NCBI RefSeq assembly: GCF_009669325.1
Contig: NZ_SZWE01000001.1
Span: 930,402-994,401 of the forward strand
Direction of reading: 5' to 3'
Length of the DNA: 64,000 bases
DNA from: Roseovarius bejariae
Lineage (GTDB): Bacteria > Pseudomonadota > Alphaproteobacteria > Rhodobacterales > Rhodobacteraceae
Made by a program: the position numbers and the translations under genes. Of the stretch, positions 31,488 to 41,860 are shown piece by piece. Numbering within the stretch: the first letter of the stretch is position 1; every line of letters begins with the position of its first letter. The notes beneath the pieces were generated by a model. It did not search any database, was not told where the DNA came from, and worked only from the letters and a program-made list of their open reading frames with translations.

Positions 31488-34400
31488 ATCCCCCCGCCCG
31501 GCCTCGCCCGGCCGTCCTTTTCGCGTGGTCAGGCCCATGTCATCCAGAATGGAATAGAAGGCCGGAAGAACGATCAACACCAAGAACGTGGCCGAAAGCA
31601 ACCCGAAGACCACCGAGATGACCAGCGGTTTGACGGTTTGGGCCTGCGTGCTTGTTTCCGCCAGAAGCGGCACCATACCCATCATCGTCGTGGTCACCGA
31701 CACCACGATAGGGCGGAATCGGTCGCGGCTGCCCTGCCCTGCCGCCTCCATCCCGCTGCTGCCCTCGGCGATCCGTTGCTTGACCACCTGGATCAACAGA
31801 ATCGCGTTGTTCACCACGATCCCCGCCAAGGAGGCCGCCCCCATGATCGACGGCATCGAGATGTTATAGCCCATCGCCATATGCCCCAGCACCACCCCCA
31901 CCAGAGCCAGCGGGATCGTCAGCATGACGATCACCGGCTCCACGTAGCTGCGGAACTGGAAGGACAGGACCACGTAAATTCCCACCAACCCGATCAGGAA
32001 CCCGCGCAGGATCGAGCCAACGGTCTCCGCGGAATTCGCGTTCTGGCCTCCGACCTCATAGGTCAGCCCCGGCATCTCGCGGGCAAGTGACGGCAGGAAC
32101 GTCCCGGTAAGCTCGGATACGATAGCGTCGGCATTGCCGATCCTGCCATCCACATCCGCCTGTACGGTCAACGTCCGCAGCCCGTCCACATGCGTGACAC
32201 GGCCCCAACCGCGCGCCTCGTCAATCTGCACAACCGTCGAAAGCGGCACCCGTGCCCCATCCGGCAACAGCACCTCGAAGGCCGACAGATCATCACGCGC
32301 GTCGCGATCAGAGATGGCCTGCTGCACCTCGATCTCATGGGCAATATCACCCTCCTGCACCGTGGTGACGATCCCGCCCAGATAGGCGGTACCGATCTGG
32401 GTGGCTATGTCGGCGGCACTCAGCCCCAGCGCCGAGGCCCCCTCGGCCAGTGACAGCCGCAATTCGGGCCGCCCCGGGCGCAGGTCGTGCATTGCATTGT
32501 AAACACCGGCATAGGTTTCAAGCTCGGCAATCAGGTCGCTTCCGGCGCGCTCCAGCCGATCAAGGTCGTCCCCGAACAGGCGAATTTCCACCGCGCGCCC
32601 CTGCGGCCCCATCCCCGGCTCGGCCAGCGTGATCGCAATCGCACCGGGAACGCCCCCGATCTCGGCCCGCCAAGCGGCAATCAGGCTGTCCAATGTGGTT
32701 GCGCGGCGTCCGGCTTCCAGCAGATCGGCCGAAACCGTGGCCACATGGGGGCCGGTCTCGCCAGCGGTGACATTCTGGCCATAGGTGACCTGCACGGATT
32801 GCACGAGGTCCGCCTCGTCCGGCTGATCCTTGCGCAGCTCTGCATTGACGGCTGCCAGCGCCTCGGAGACATGCGCCGCGACCTCCTCGGTCCGGCTCAA
32901 TGGTGTGCCCTGCGGCATCAGGATCTGCGCCTCCAGAACGTCACCGTCAATATCCGGCAGCGCCTCGCGTTGCACATAGCCGCCACGCATCAACCCCACC
33001 GTAACGATAAGCGACGCCAGCGTCGCACCGGCCACCAGATAGCGCCAGGCAATCGCCCCATCGACAAGCCGCCCCAGCCCCCGGTCGCGGACACGCGTGA
33101 ACCCCCGTTCGAACCAGGCGCGCGCACCGGACGGAGGCCGGTTCGCGGATTTCAGCCCATGCGACAGGTGATGCGGCAGCACCCAAAACGCTTCAAGCAG
33201 GCTTGCCGCCAGCGCCGCGATCAGGACGACAGGCAGCACTTCAAGCACCGCCCCGAGATCCCCGGCCAGAAACGAGAGCGGCGCGAAGATCGCCACCGTC
33301 GTTATGAAGGACGACACGACACCGGGCAGAACACGCTGGGTGCCCTTTATCGCGGCCTCTGTCCGGGAATGCCCCTCGGCCGAAGCCTCGGCAATAGCAT
33401 CCGAGATCACGATGGAATCGTCCATCACGATCCCGATGGCCATCAACAGCGCCACCAGCGTGATCATGTTCAACGACAGCCCGGTCAGCGCCATGACCGC
33501 AAAGGCCCCCAGAAAGGCCACCGGCAGGCCCATCGCCGCCCAGATGGCATAGCCGGGGCGGAAAAACAGGCTCATCACCGCGACCACAAGGACAAGGCCG
33601 ATGGCCCCGTTCTTGACCAGCATCGCCAGACGGTCGCGCACGTTCGAGGTCATGTCCTGCACGATCTCGATACGAACGGCCTCGGGCAGCGTGGTCCGCT
33701 CGGCCTCGACAAGCGTCTCGACCCGGTCGAACACCCGCAGCGCATCAGCGCCCAGCGCCTTGTCCACTTGCAGGAACACCGCGCGTTGCCCATCCAGAAG
33801 GGCGCGCGCCTCGGACGGGTCGAACCGCTCCTCGATCCGGGCGATCTGTCCAAGGGTCAATTCCGCACCATTGGGTTTCGACAACACCACGATCCCAGCC
33901 AACGCCGCAGCGGTGCGGCGTTCATCTGTAAAGCGCAGCGCGATGTCGCGCTCCGGCGTCTCCAATAGGCCTAGGGGCCGGTCAATACTTTGCGCGCCGA
34001 TCCGCGCGGCCAGCGCCGAGGCGGTCAGCCCGTGCTGCACCAGCACGGCGCGCGGCACCGTGATCCGAAACTGCCGCTCCCCGACCCCTGTACGACTGAC
34101 CCCGGCCACATTGGGCAGCGCCGCCAGCCTGTCACGCAGCGCGGCGGTATAGCGGTCCAACGCGGGCTCGGGCAGATCACCGGCGACAGCCACCGACACC
34201 ACCCTGTCGGTGCGGTGCAACTGGCGCACCACCGGCGGATCGGTGCCCTCGGGGAAGTCATCGACCGCCGTCACCTCGGTCCGCAGGTCGTTGACGAAAC
34301 GGCCCGCCTCGCCCCCAGGCGCCATGGTGGCCACCGCGCGGCCCGCGTTGTCCTGCGCCGTGCAGGTAAGTTCCTCAAGGTGCTCGACGGCCTCGACCGC

Positions 34401-34601
34401 ATCCCAGATGCGGCGGCAGATGGCATCCTCCACCTCCGCCGCCGAGGCCCCCCGGTAGACCACGTTTATTTCCGCCTCGGTCGGGCGGAAATCGGGGAAG
34501 GTCTCGCGCTTGAGGGCGGGGGCCGCCATGATCCCGATGGCGGCGATCAACACCAGCAGCAGGTTGGCCGCCGTGGGATGGCGCGCAAACCAGCCGATCA
34601 T
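31476..34601 (-). CDS. RND-family efflux permease (AcrB/MexF-like)
   Basis: 1041-residue inner-membrane proton antiporter with two halves of six helices and large periplasmic loops. The paired aspartates of the proton relay appear in GIVMDDSIVIS near residue 393. It starts MIGWFARHPTAANLLLVLI and overlaps the adaptor gene stop codon (ATGA). The substrate cannot be deduced from sequence. No outer-membrane channel gene is present nearby, so it must borrow a TolC-like protein encoded elsewhere. Confidence 0.95.
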   Translation of the reverse strand: MIGWFARHPTAANLLLVLIAAIGIMAAPALKRETFPDFRPTEAEINVVYRGASAAEVEDAICRRIWDAVEAVEHLEELTCTAQDNAGRAVATMAPGGEAGRFVNDLRTEVTAVDDFPEGTDPPVVRQLHRTDRVVSVAVAGDLPEPALDRYTAALRDRLAALPNVAGVSRTGVGERQFRITVPRAVLVQHGLTASALAARIGAQSIDRPLGLLETPERDIALRFTDERRTAAALAGIVVLSKPNGAELTLGQIARIEERFDPSEARALLDGQRAVFLQVDKALGADALRVFDRVETLVEAERTTLPEAVRIEIVQDMTSNVRDRLAMLVKNGAIGLVLVVAVMSLFFRPGYAIWAAMGLPVAFLGAFAVMALTGLSLNMITLVALLMAIGIVMDDSIVISDAIAEASAEGHSRTEAAIKGTQRVLPGVVSSFITTVAIFAPLSFLAGDLGAVLEVLPVVLIAALAASLLEAFWVLPHHLSHGLKSANRPPSGARAWFERGFTRVRDRGLGRLVDGAIAWRYLVAGATLASLIVTVGLMRGGYVQREALPDIDGDVLEAQILMPQGTPLSRTEEVAAHVSEALAAVNAELRKDQPDEADLVQSVQVTYGQNVTAGETGPHVATVSADLLEAGRRATTLDSLIAAWRAEIGGVPGAIAITLAEPGMGPQGRAVEIRLFGDDLDRLERAGSDLIAELETYAGVYNAMHDLRPGRPELRLSLAEGASALGLSAADIATQIGTAYLGGIVTTVQEGDIAHEIEVQQAISDRDARDDLSAFEVLLPDGARVPLSTVVQIDEARGWGRVTHVDGLRTLTVQADVDGRIGNADAIVSELTGTFLPSLAREMPGLTYEVGGQNANSAETVGSILRGFLIGLVGIYVVLSFQFRSYVEPVIVMLTIPLALVGVVLGHMAMGYNISMPSIMGAASLAGIVVNNAILLIQVVKQRIAEGSSGMEAAGQGSRDRFRPIVVSVTTTMMGMVPLLAETSTQAQTVKPLVISVVFGLLSATFLVLIVLPAFYSILDDMGLTTRKGRPGEAGRGDLPT

Positions 34602-35905
34602 TGCCCCTGCCCCGCCGGGATCACCCGAAGGCCCGGCAAGGCCGGAACCACGTCATCGACGATCACTTCATCGCCCTCGGACAATCCCTCGTTGATCACG
34701 GCCATACCGTCCTGTCGCCACCCCACTTCAACGGTACGCAGGGCCAGACGCCCCTGCTGATCGCGCAGGTAGACCGTATCGCCCTCATGCACCGCATTCG
34801 CGGGGATAACGACACGCGGCGCCCCCGGCGGGCCGGTCAGGATGGCCTCGACATACATGTTCGGCACCAGCGGCAAACTCAGGGGCGGATGTGCCCCGGC
34901 ATAGGGCGCCTCGACCGAAAGCACCACGGGCACCGAGCGCGCCTGCGGATCAAGCGCGTTCTCGATCCGGATCACCCGGGCCTGCCATGTTTGCCGCATG
35001 TCCGACACCAGCCGCAATTGCGCGTCCAGCTTACCCAGAACCGCCTCCTGATCCGCGGTTTGAAGATCGACGCCATCACCGGCCACCGCCCCCACAAGGC
35101 GCGGGAAACCGTCAATCGGGAACTGCGCGGTCACCTCGGCCCGCGCCGTTCCGTCCGCCGTCACCAGCGGCCCACCCGCTGGCACGAACTGATGGCGCTC
35201 CGCATGAACCTTGCCGATCCGCACGGCAAAGGGCGTTTCGATCCGGGTCAGGTCCAGCTCTCTCCGCGCCCGGTCCCGCCCCGCCTCGGCCCGCGCGATC
35301 TGTGCCTCCAGCCGCGCCCGGCGGGACGGAACCAGCGCCAGCGTATTTTCAAGCTCCCGCACCGCACGGCGCAACAGCAAGGTCGCGCGCCTCTGTTCGT
35401 CCAGACGGCTTTCCGGCGCGGTCCCCTGCTCGACCAGCGTTCGAACCCGCTCAAGGTCACTTTCCGCAAGGGCCAGCCTGTCCTGTTCGATCTTCACGAT
35501 GCTCTGGGTGTTTTCCGCCTCTAGGTCGATCTGTGCCCGCTCGGCCCTGAGCGCGGCCAGATCCGCCATGGCCTGCCGCAGGGCCAGATCATAACGGGTG
35601 GTGTCGATCTCGAGCACCTTGGTCCCGGCGGGAATGATCTTGCCGGTTTCAAGGTCCGGGTGCCGATATGTCACCGCGCCTGCGACCTCGGCCACCGCTT
35701 GCCAACTGCGGGCCGGGCGCACGGTGCCATAGCCATGCAGCCGGGGGGGCACTTCCTGCGGGGTGACTGTCAGGACGCGCGCCGTGACAGACCGCACCTC
35801 TCCCTCGACACGTTCGGGCGGCTCCGCCCCCGAGATCAACCAGACAGCAAGGCCGATACCAACCGCCACAGGCGGCAACAGGCGCAGGATACGGGTACGT
35901 TTCAT
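34598..35905 (-). CDS. RND efflux periplasmic adaptor (membrane fusion protein)
   Basis: 435 residues: an N-terminal membrane anchor or signal (RILRLLPPVAVGIGLAVWLI), barrel and lipoyl half-motifs, and a long coiled-coil hairpin around residues 110-215 rich in Glu, Arg and Leu (LRAERAQIDLEAENTQSIVK). The second half-motif TPFAVRIGKVHAE follows. It bridges the RND permease to an outer-membrane channel. It begins one base after the tetR remnant ends and overlaps the permease gene, so the three form one transcription unit. Confidence 0.93.
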   Translation of the reverse strand: MKRTRILRLLPPVAVGIGLAVWLISGAEPPERVEGEVRSVTARVLTVTPQEVPPRLHGYGTVRPARSWQAVAEVAGAVTYRHPDLETGKIIPAGTKVLEIDTTRYDLALRQAMADLAALRAERAQIDLEAENTQSIVKIEQDRLALAESDLERVRTLVEQGTAPESRLDEQRRATLLLRRAVRELENTLALVPSRRARLEAQIARAEAGRDRARRELDLTRIETPFAVRIGKVHAERHQFVPAGGPLVTADGTARAEVTAQFPIDGFPRLVGAVAGDGVDLQTADQEAVLGKLDAQLRLVSDMRQTWQARVIRIENALDPQARSVPVVLSVEAPYAGAHPPLSLPLVPNMYVEAILTGPPGAPRVVIPANAVHEGDTVYLRDQQGRLALRTVEVGWRQDGMAVINEGLSEGDEVIVDDVVPALPGLRVIPAGQGQ

Positions 35906-35906
35906 C

Positions 35907-36515
35907 TCAAACCTCCGGGCCGGGGGCGCACATCAGCGCAATTTGAATATCCACAAGCCGCAAACCTTCGGCAACAAGATCAAACGCACAATCCGACAAC
36001 CGCCAACGCAGAACCGTCCCCTGAACCAGCCCAAGGAACAGGTCAACGGCATCTTCGGGCGCCAAGTTGGCGAGGTCTCCGGCCTCGGTCGCGGCCGTCA
36101 ATTGCGCCATAATCCGGGCGCGCAGACCTTGCATGACACGCAGGTGAATGGGCCGCATCGCGGTTTCGGCCGTGGCACGCCCCTGATTGAAGATCAGCAC
36201 CGGGATCGCGGGCACCTAGGCGATCAAACCCAATTGCGCCCGCAGGACCGCCCGCAACCGCGCCAAGGGCGTGGTCTGCCCCTCCTCCGCCGCGTCCCAT
36301 GCACTGACAGCGCGGGCCTCGACCGCTTCGAGAACCGCCGCCCATAGGGCATCTTTCGTCCGGAAGTGCCGGAAAATCGCGGCTTGGGTGATCCCTATAT
36401 CGTCAGCGATCCGCGCGGTCGAAAGGGCCTCGACCGGCGTCACCGTTAACAGGCGCAAGGTGGCCTCGACAATCTCGGCCTTGCGATCGCCCGAGGATTT
36501 GCGACGGTCGGACAT
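35907..36515 (-). pseudogene. TetR-family repressor gene interrupted by an in-frame amber codon
   Basis: Read through, the frame is a 202-residue TetR/AcrR protein: helix-turn-helix at about residues 32-58 (STARIADDIGITQAAIFRHF) and a ligand/dimer domain. A TAG at 36216-36218 cuts it after residue 99 (...AQLGLIA). The downstream part continues in the same frame with normal TetR sequence (VPAIPVLIFNQGRA), so this is one substitution and not a frameshift. The product would keep the DNA-binding domain but lose most of the dimer core. The palindromic operator upstream is intact. A sequencing error is possible. Confidence 0.8.
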
Positions 36516-36525
36516 GGCGACTCCC

Positions 36526-36551
36526 TTAGTTAGTGATCAATTACTAACTAA
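36526..36551. promoter_or_regulatory. Palindromic TetR-type operator
   Basis: Exact 9-bp arms TTAGTTAGT (36526-36534) and ACTAACTAA (36543-36551) surround the 8-base centre GATCAATT. It lies 11 bases upstream of the tetR ATG, the usual place for an autoregulatory TetR operator covering the promoter of the tetR-adaptor-RND unit. The AT-rich arms stand out in GC-rich surroundings. Confidence 0.85.
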
Positions 36552-36622
36552 AGATACGCCGAAACATCAAGCCATTTCGCGACAGGCGCGGGAGGCGCCC
36601 GGAATATCCAACAATGGCGATC

Positions 36623-37861
36623 TCAGGCCGCAGAACGCGCAGTATATCCCGGGCTTTGCACGACGCCCTTGTCATGCAGTTGCGCAATCTCGGTATCGGT
36701 CAACCGCGCCACGTCGCCCAGCACCTCCTCGGTATGCTGGCCCAGTTGCGGCGCCGGTTGCGGCTTGATCCGGGGCTTGGCCGAGAAATCGCCGGGGAAC
36801 CCCGGCACCGGGAAACGGCCCAGCCCCGGCTGATCCAGTTGCGAGAACATCGGGTTCGCCTCGCTCAGATCCGGGTCTTGCGCCACCGCCTCGGGCACGG
36901 TGCGGAATACCGACCACGTCAGGCCCCGCTTGTCGAACTCCGGCCCGAAATCGGCGATCCTGCGGGCGGCGAACCACGGGCGCAGAATCTCGGTGATCTC
37001 GTGGCGCAATTCCCACCGCACGCCCTCGTCGCGCAAATCGCGCTTGGCTCGTTTGGCCAGTTTCTCCATTTCAGCGCCGCTTCCCGTCACCTTGACCAGC
37101 CCCGACCATTGCCGCCCCGTCAGGCCAATCACCATGACCCGCCCGCCACAGGCACAGGTGAAATCCTGCCCATAAGCGCCATAAAGCGCATTGCCGGATT
37201 TCTCGCGCGCATGGCCGTTGACCACCGCATCGCCGATCATCCCAAGATGGCCCAGCGTAGCGGCGGCCACATCCTTGAGGGCCAGCTCCACCTCCTGCCC
37301 CTCGCCATGGCGCAACCTATGCCGCTCGGCCGCCAACAGCGACGAGACCACGAGGTTGCCGGCCATCAAATCCCACGCCGGCAGGGCATTGGCCACGGGC
37401 GCATCATACCCCTCCGGACCAGTCATGTCCGGGATCCCAAGCGCCGGGTTCACGGTGTAATCCACCTGCGGGCGCCCCTCGCGGTCGCCCATCAGCGTCA
37501 CCATGATCAGATCGCGCCGATATTGGCTCAGCGTTTCGTAATCCATCCAGCCGCGCACCCGCAGGTTGGTCAGGAATTGCCCGGCATCGCGTCCCGGCGC
37601 GGTGATGATCCGGGTGACCAGCTCCTTGCCTTCGGGGCTACGCATATCCACCGCAACCGATTTCTTACCCTTGTTGAGCCCCGCCCAAAACAGGCTTTGC
37701 CCCGACGGTGCCAAGGGCCAGCGCCCGGCATCCAAACCGCCTTCGATACGGTCAAAGCGGATCACCTCGGCGCCCATCTGGGCCAACGTCATGCCCGCCA
37801 AGGGCACCGCGACAAAGGCCGAGCCCTCGACCACGCGCATTCCGTCCAGAACCCGGTTCAT
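36623..37861 (-). CDS. mct: 2-methylfumaryl-CoA isomerase (mesaconyl-CoA C1-C4 CoA transferase)
   Basis: 412-residue family III CoA transferase. In the second cycle of the 3-hydroxypropionate pathway it moves CoA from the C1 to the C4 carboxyl of mesaconate. The N-terminus (MNRVLDGMRVVEGSAFVAVP), WAGLNKGKKSVAVD and VDYTVNPALGIP closely resemble the Chloroflexus enzyme as I recall it. The start at 37861 overlaps the meh stop codon by ATGA; 20 upstream in-frame codons belong to meh territory. The partner gene meh upstream makes this assignment much firmer than a generic CoA-transferase call. Confidence 0.85.
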   Translation of the reverse strand: MNRVLDGMRVVEGSAFVAVPLAGMTLAQMGAEVIRFDRIEGGLDAGRWPLAPSGQSLFWAGLNKGKKSVAVDMRSPEGKELVTRIITAPGRDAGQFLTNLRVRGWMDYETLSQYRRDLIMVTLMGDREGRPQVDYTVNPALGIPDMTGPEGYDAPVANALPAWDLMAGNLVVSSLLAAERHRLRHGEGQEVELALKDVAAATLGHLGMIGDAVVNGHAREKSGNALYGAYGQDFTCACGGRVMVIGLTGRQWSGLVKVTGSGAEMEKLAKRAKRDLRDEGVRWELRHEITEILRPWFAARRIADFGPEFDKRGLTWSVFRTVPEAVAQDPDLSEANPMFSQLDQPGLGRFPVPGFPGDFSAKPRIKPQPAPQLGQHTEEVLGDVARLTDTEIAQLHDKGVVQSPGYTARSAA

Positions 37862-38718
37862 TGCGTCTCCTCCCAGATCGCCGTGGCCTGCATCCCCTGA
37901 TGCCCGCCCTGCCCGGTGCAAAGGCTCAAACCGCCCACCTCATCCTCGGTGCCCATCAACTCGATCTCGCGGCTCTCTCCGGGGGTCAGGAAAACCGGAT
38001 GCACACCCCGGAAATCGAAATGCTTCGGCCGCCGCCCCTTGTGGGCACAGGCCGCCTGCATCAGCCATGCCGCCTGTAACGGCCCATGCACCACCAGCCC
38101 CGGGTAATGCTCGACCTGCTGCGCATAGGGCAGGTCGTAATGGATGCGATGCGCGTTGAAGGTGATCGCCGAAAACCGGAAAAGCAGCGGCTCCGAGACC
38201 TGGCGGCGTTCATGCAGCACCGGATTATCCGGCAGGGCGCGCGGGCGCGGCGGGCGGAAGGCCTCGGGAATGTCGAGGTAAACGATGTCCTGACGCTCCT
38301 CGATGGCCAGCCCCTGCTCGCCATAGATCTTGTGATCGACCGAAACCAGAACCATCGGCCCCGAACCGCCCTCCTTCTCGATCACACTGCGAATGAAGGA
38401 TCGCTTGGTCAGCCGCTCACCCACCCGCAAAGGCGCGCCGAACGACAGGCTGCCACTGGCCCACATCCGCCGTTCCAGCCGCACAGGCGGCAGGAAATCC
38501 CCGAGGATCGGGTGACCGTCGCGGGCCAGTTCCCCCATCGGGTTCGTTGGTGTGAAAGCGCACCAATGCCACAGGGGGTCCACCGCCTCGCCCAGCGTAG
38601 GCGCGGCATGACGGGACGACCCAAGGGTTGCGTGAATCTGTGCCGCCTGAGCGGGGCTGATCACCCCCTCCTGAAGATCGGTCCGGCCCTCCCAAGCCCT
38701 GACGTTCAACTGATCCAT
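37858..38718 (-). CDS. meh: 3-methylfumaryl-CoA (mesaconyl-C4-CoA) hydratase
   Basis: 286-residue MaoC/FAS1-type double hot-dog hydratase. It hydrates mesaconyl-C4-CoA to citramalyl-CoA, the step after Mct. The N-terminal half has PLWHWCAFTPTNPMGELARDGHP. The C-terminal hot-dog has the MaoC-like stretch FNAHRIHYDLPYA followed by VVHGPLQA. The start at 38718 is chosen because GGGAGG stands seven bases upstream. It overlaps mct by four bases, so the two enzymes are made together. Confidence 0.85.
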   Translation of the reverse strand: MDQLNVRAWEGRTDLQEGVISPAQAAQIHATLGSSRHAAPTLGEAVDPLWHWCAFTPTNPMGELARDGHPILGDFLPPVRLERRMWASGSLSFGAPLRVGERLTKRSFIRSVIEKEGGSGPMVLVSVDHKIYGEQGLAIEERQDIVYLDIPEAFRPPRPRALPDNPVLHERRQVSEPLLFRFSAITFNAHRIHYDLPYAQQVEHYPGLVVHGPLQAAWLMQAACAHKGRRPKHFDFRGVHPVFLTPGESREIELMGTEDEVGGLSLCTGQGGHQGMQATAIWEETQ

Positions 38719-38965
38719 GGCAAACCTCCCTGTGTGCATGTCACAAGGCTGCGGGAGAAATTCGATTTTATCAAGATTTTCAACAACTTAGCGGAATACC
38801 GTTGTATGCCGGAAAATTGCTGCACCTGCAAAACAGCCGATTGTACCTTGTTTTCTATCGGAAATCTCGGGGGGATGTCAGCGCGGAGTCGGGCGCTTCA
38901 TATTGCATTTTCTGCATTTGAAACCGCCCGCGCCCGCCGTTCGACATTGCGGCAGATTGACCCAT
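38719..38965. promoter_or_regulatory. Upstream region of meh-mct
   Basis: 247 bases between meh and the acyltransferase gene, noticeably more AT-rich than its surroundings at 38757-38880. It must hold the meh-mct promoter. I found no convincing inverted repeat or regulator gene beside it. Confidence 0.4.
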
Positions 38966-39634
38966 TCAGCCCCCGAAGCGCTCTGCTTCGGCCTCGAGCG
39001 TCACCAAATCCGCCCCGCAAATCGCCGCCTCGTGATGCAGGATTCGCGCAATCGGCCAATCCCACCACGCCAGCGCCAAAAGCCGCGCGATGGAGGCCTC
39101 GTCAAAGCGTCGCCGAACGACCTTGGCGGGGTTGCCTGCCACAACGGCATAGGGCGGCACCTCGCCGTGCACCACGGCCCCGGCCCCGACGATCACCCCG
39201 TCACCGATCCGCGCACCGGGTAGGATGCGGGCATCCTTGCCGATCCAGACATCGTTGCCGATCACCGTGTCCGGCCCCGGCTCTTGCGGCAGCGACGGGC
39301 GACCGCTTTCGAAATCTCCTTGAAAGATCGCGAAAGGAAAGGTCGAAAACCCGTCCCGCCGATGATTGGCCGAAGCGGTGATGAACACCACCCCATCGGC
39401 GATCTGGCAGAACTTGCCCATGATCAACCGCTCGGGCGATTGCGGGTACAGGTAAGGGGCCAGATGCGCCGCCCAATCTTCGGGTGGCTCAAACGCATTG
39501 GCATAGGTGAAATCGCCCACCTCGATACGCGGATGGTCGATCACGGGTTTCAGGAAAACGGTGCCGGGATGGGTCGTGCCATCGGGCAAGGTCAGCGGAT
39601 GCGCGGTATGCGCAGGGGGAAAGGGGGCAGGCAT
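38966..39634 (-). CDS. CatB-related O-acetyltransferase (xenobiotic acyltransferase type)
   Basis: 222-residue left-handed parallel beta-helix acyltransferase. Hexapeptide-repeat stretches are VIGNDVWIGKDARILPGARI and GVIVGAGAVVHGEVPPYAVVAGNPAKVV. The earlier segment FITASANHRRDGFSTFPF contains the catalytic-type histidine of the chloramphenicol/streptogramin acetyltransferase (XAT) group. Such proteins are common in ordinary genomes and do not by themselves imply drug resistance. The acceptor is unknown. It lies just downstream of tuf but beyond the tuf terminator. Confidence 0.85.
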   Translation of the reverse strand: MPAPFPPAHTAHPLTLPDGTTHPGTVFLKPVIDHPRIEVGDFTYANAFEPPEDWAAHLAPYLYPQSPERLIMGKFCQIADGVVFITASANHRRDGFSTFPFAIFQGDFESGRPSLPQEPGPDTVIGNDVWIGKDARILPGARIGDGVIVGAGAVVHGEVPPYAVVAGNPAKVVRRRFDEASIARLLALAWWDWPIARILHHEAAICGADLVTLEAEAERFGG

Positions 39635-39743
39635 GTCAAAGCGGCCTTTTCAAAGGATCGGGTTTCGGAAAAAACGGGCGATCAGGCGGCTTTGTTCACG
39701 GCACTCTCCATCGGTTGCTGAGGCAGGTTTACCGGGAAAGGAT

Positions 39744-39779
39744 CAAAAAAGAAAGGGCGCCCCAACGGGACGCCCTTTC
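39744..39779 (-). terminator. Intrinsic terminator of tuf
   Basis: On the minus strand GAAAGGGCG (39771-39779 complement) pairs with CGCCCTTTC (39751-39759 complement) over an 11-base loop that can pair further. It is followed by TTTTTTG. This strong stem and U tract lies 23 bases past the tuf stop codon. Confidence 0.88.
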
Positions 39780-39801
39780 ACAAATTCAGCCGGTGCAAAG
39801 A

Positions 39802-40977
<1,176 letters not shown>

Positions 40978-41081
40978 ATCTCAAGGCGCCTTGTCGTTGG
41001 GGGGCCTCTTGGCCCGATTAATACTCCGCGCGCCATTTATTGGCTCGCGACGGGAAAATCAAGCGCTTCGTGGCGCCTGGA

Positions 41082-41741
41082 TCAGCTTTCCGGTGCCTCT
41101 TCGGCCTCGGCCATGGCCTTCTCGGCAAGCTCCGAGGCATCCGTGCCCTCGTCCTCGATCGCCTCGGCCGCCTTGCGGGCCTCGTCCGATGGGCCATCCA
41201 CCCCCTCGAACCAGCCATTTTGGGCATTCTCCCGCACCAGCCAGTTTTCGATCAGCTTGGCGGCATTGCGGCTGAGGTTGTCCAACTGCTTTTCCTTGGA
41301 TTGCGTCAGCCCCGATCCCAGCAAGGTATTGCCCGAAAAGGTTTCCATGACCGTGATCTGCTCCGGCTCGGCGTTCAGTTTTTCCTGCTTGGCATCATCC
41401 CAAACGGTCACATTCAGGATCAGCGCCGATTTCGGCGACAGCACCAAGGGCACCCCCGGCACCGCCAGAACATAGCCCTCGATACTGACCCCGAGGTGAT
41501 ACAGCCGCTCGCCGTCATACCGCCCGAAGCGGTCGTCGATGGCCTTGGTCATCACCTTGACCCATTCTTCCTCGCTCGCCTCGCGCGAGGCCGGCCCCTT
41601 AGTCAGGTTCGGCGCCACGACCACGTTATGACCCAAGTTGAAATCGCCCAGATAGGTGGGCTCTTTGTTCAAATCGTTGGCATTGGTGCAGGCCGTCAGG
41701 GCCAGAAGGCCCGCAAACAGGACAATGATACGCAGCAGCAT
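41082..41741 (-). CDS. Hypothetical lipoprotein
   Basis: 219 residues from the start at 41741: a signal peptide MLLRIIVLFAGLLALTAC with lipobox cysteine C18, then a soluble domain and an acidic, Ala/Glu-rich tail (SELAEKAMAEAEEAPES). I do not recognise a named family. It should be anchored in the periplasm. It lies upstream of tuf on the same strand, after a 100-base gap, and is divergent from the P450 gene. Confidence 0.82.
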   Translation of the reverse strand: MLLRIIVLFAGLLALTACTNANDLNKEPTYLGDFNLGHNVVVAPNLTKGPASREASEEEWVKVMTKAIDDRFGRYDGERLYHLGVSIEGYVLAVPGVPLVLSPKSALILNVTVWDDAKQEKLNAEPEQITVMETFSGNTLLGSGLTQSKEKQLDNLSRNAAKLIENWLVRENAQNGWFEGVDGPSDEARKAAEAIEDEGTDASELAEKAMAEAEEAPES

Positions 41742-41860
41742 GGATGAATTCCCCTCACGTTTGGCCCCGGATACCGCAGGCGGGGCCTTGGCGCAATGCA
41801 CGGGGTATTTGCCGTCCGGCGGGTCCGCGCCTATATCTGGGGCAAGCAGAAAGGACCGCC

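Noticed and set aside
36216..36515. The two TetR pieces as two separate genes
   Set aside because: Both pieces are in one frame, abut exactly at a TAG, and together give one normal TetR; neither alone is a complete family member.
38966..39634. CatB-like acyltransferase as an antibiotic-resistance gene
   Set aside because: The family is broad and often housekeeping; no mobile element or other resistance gene accompanies it.
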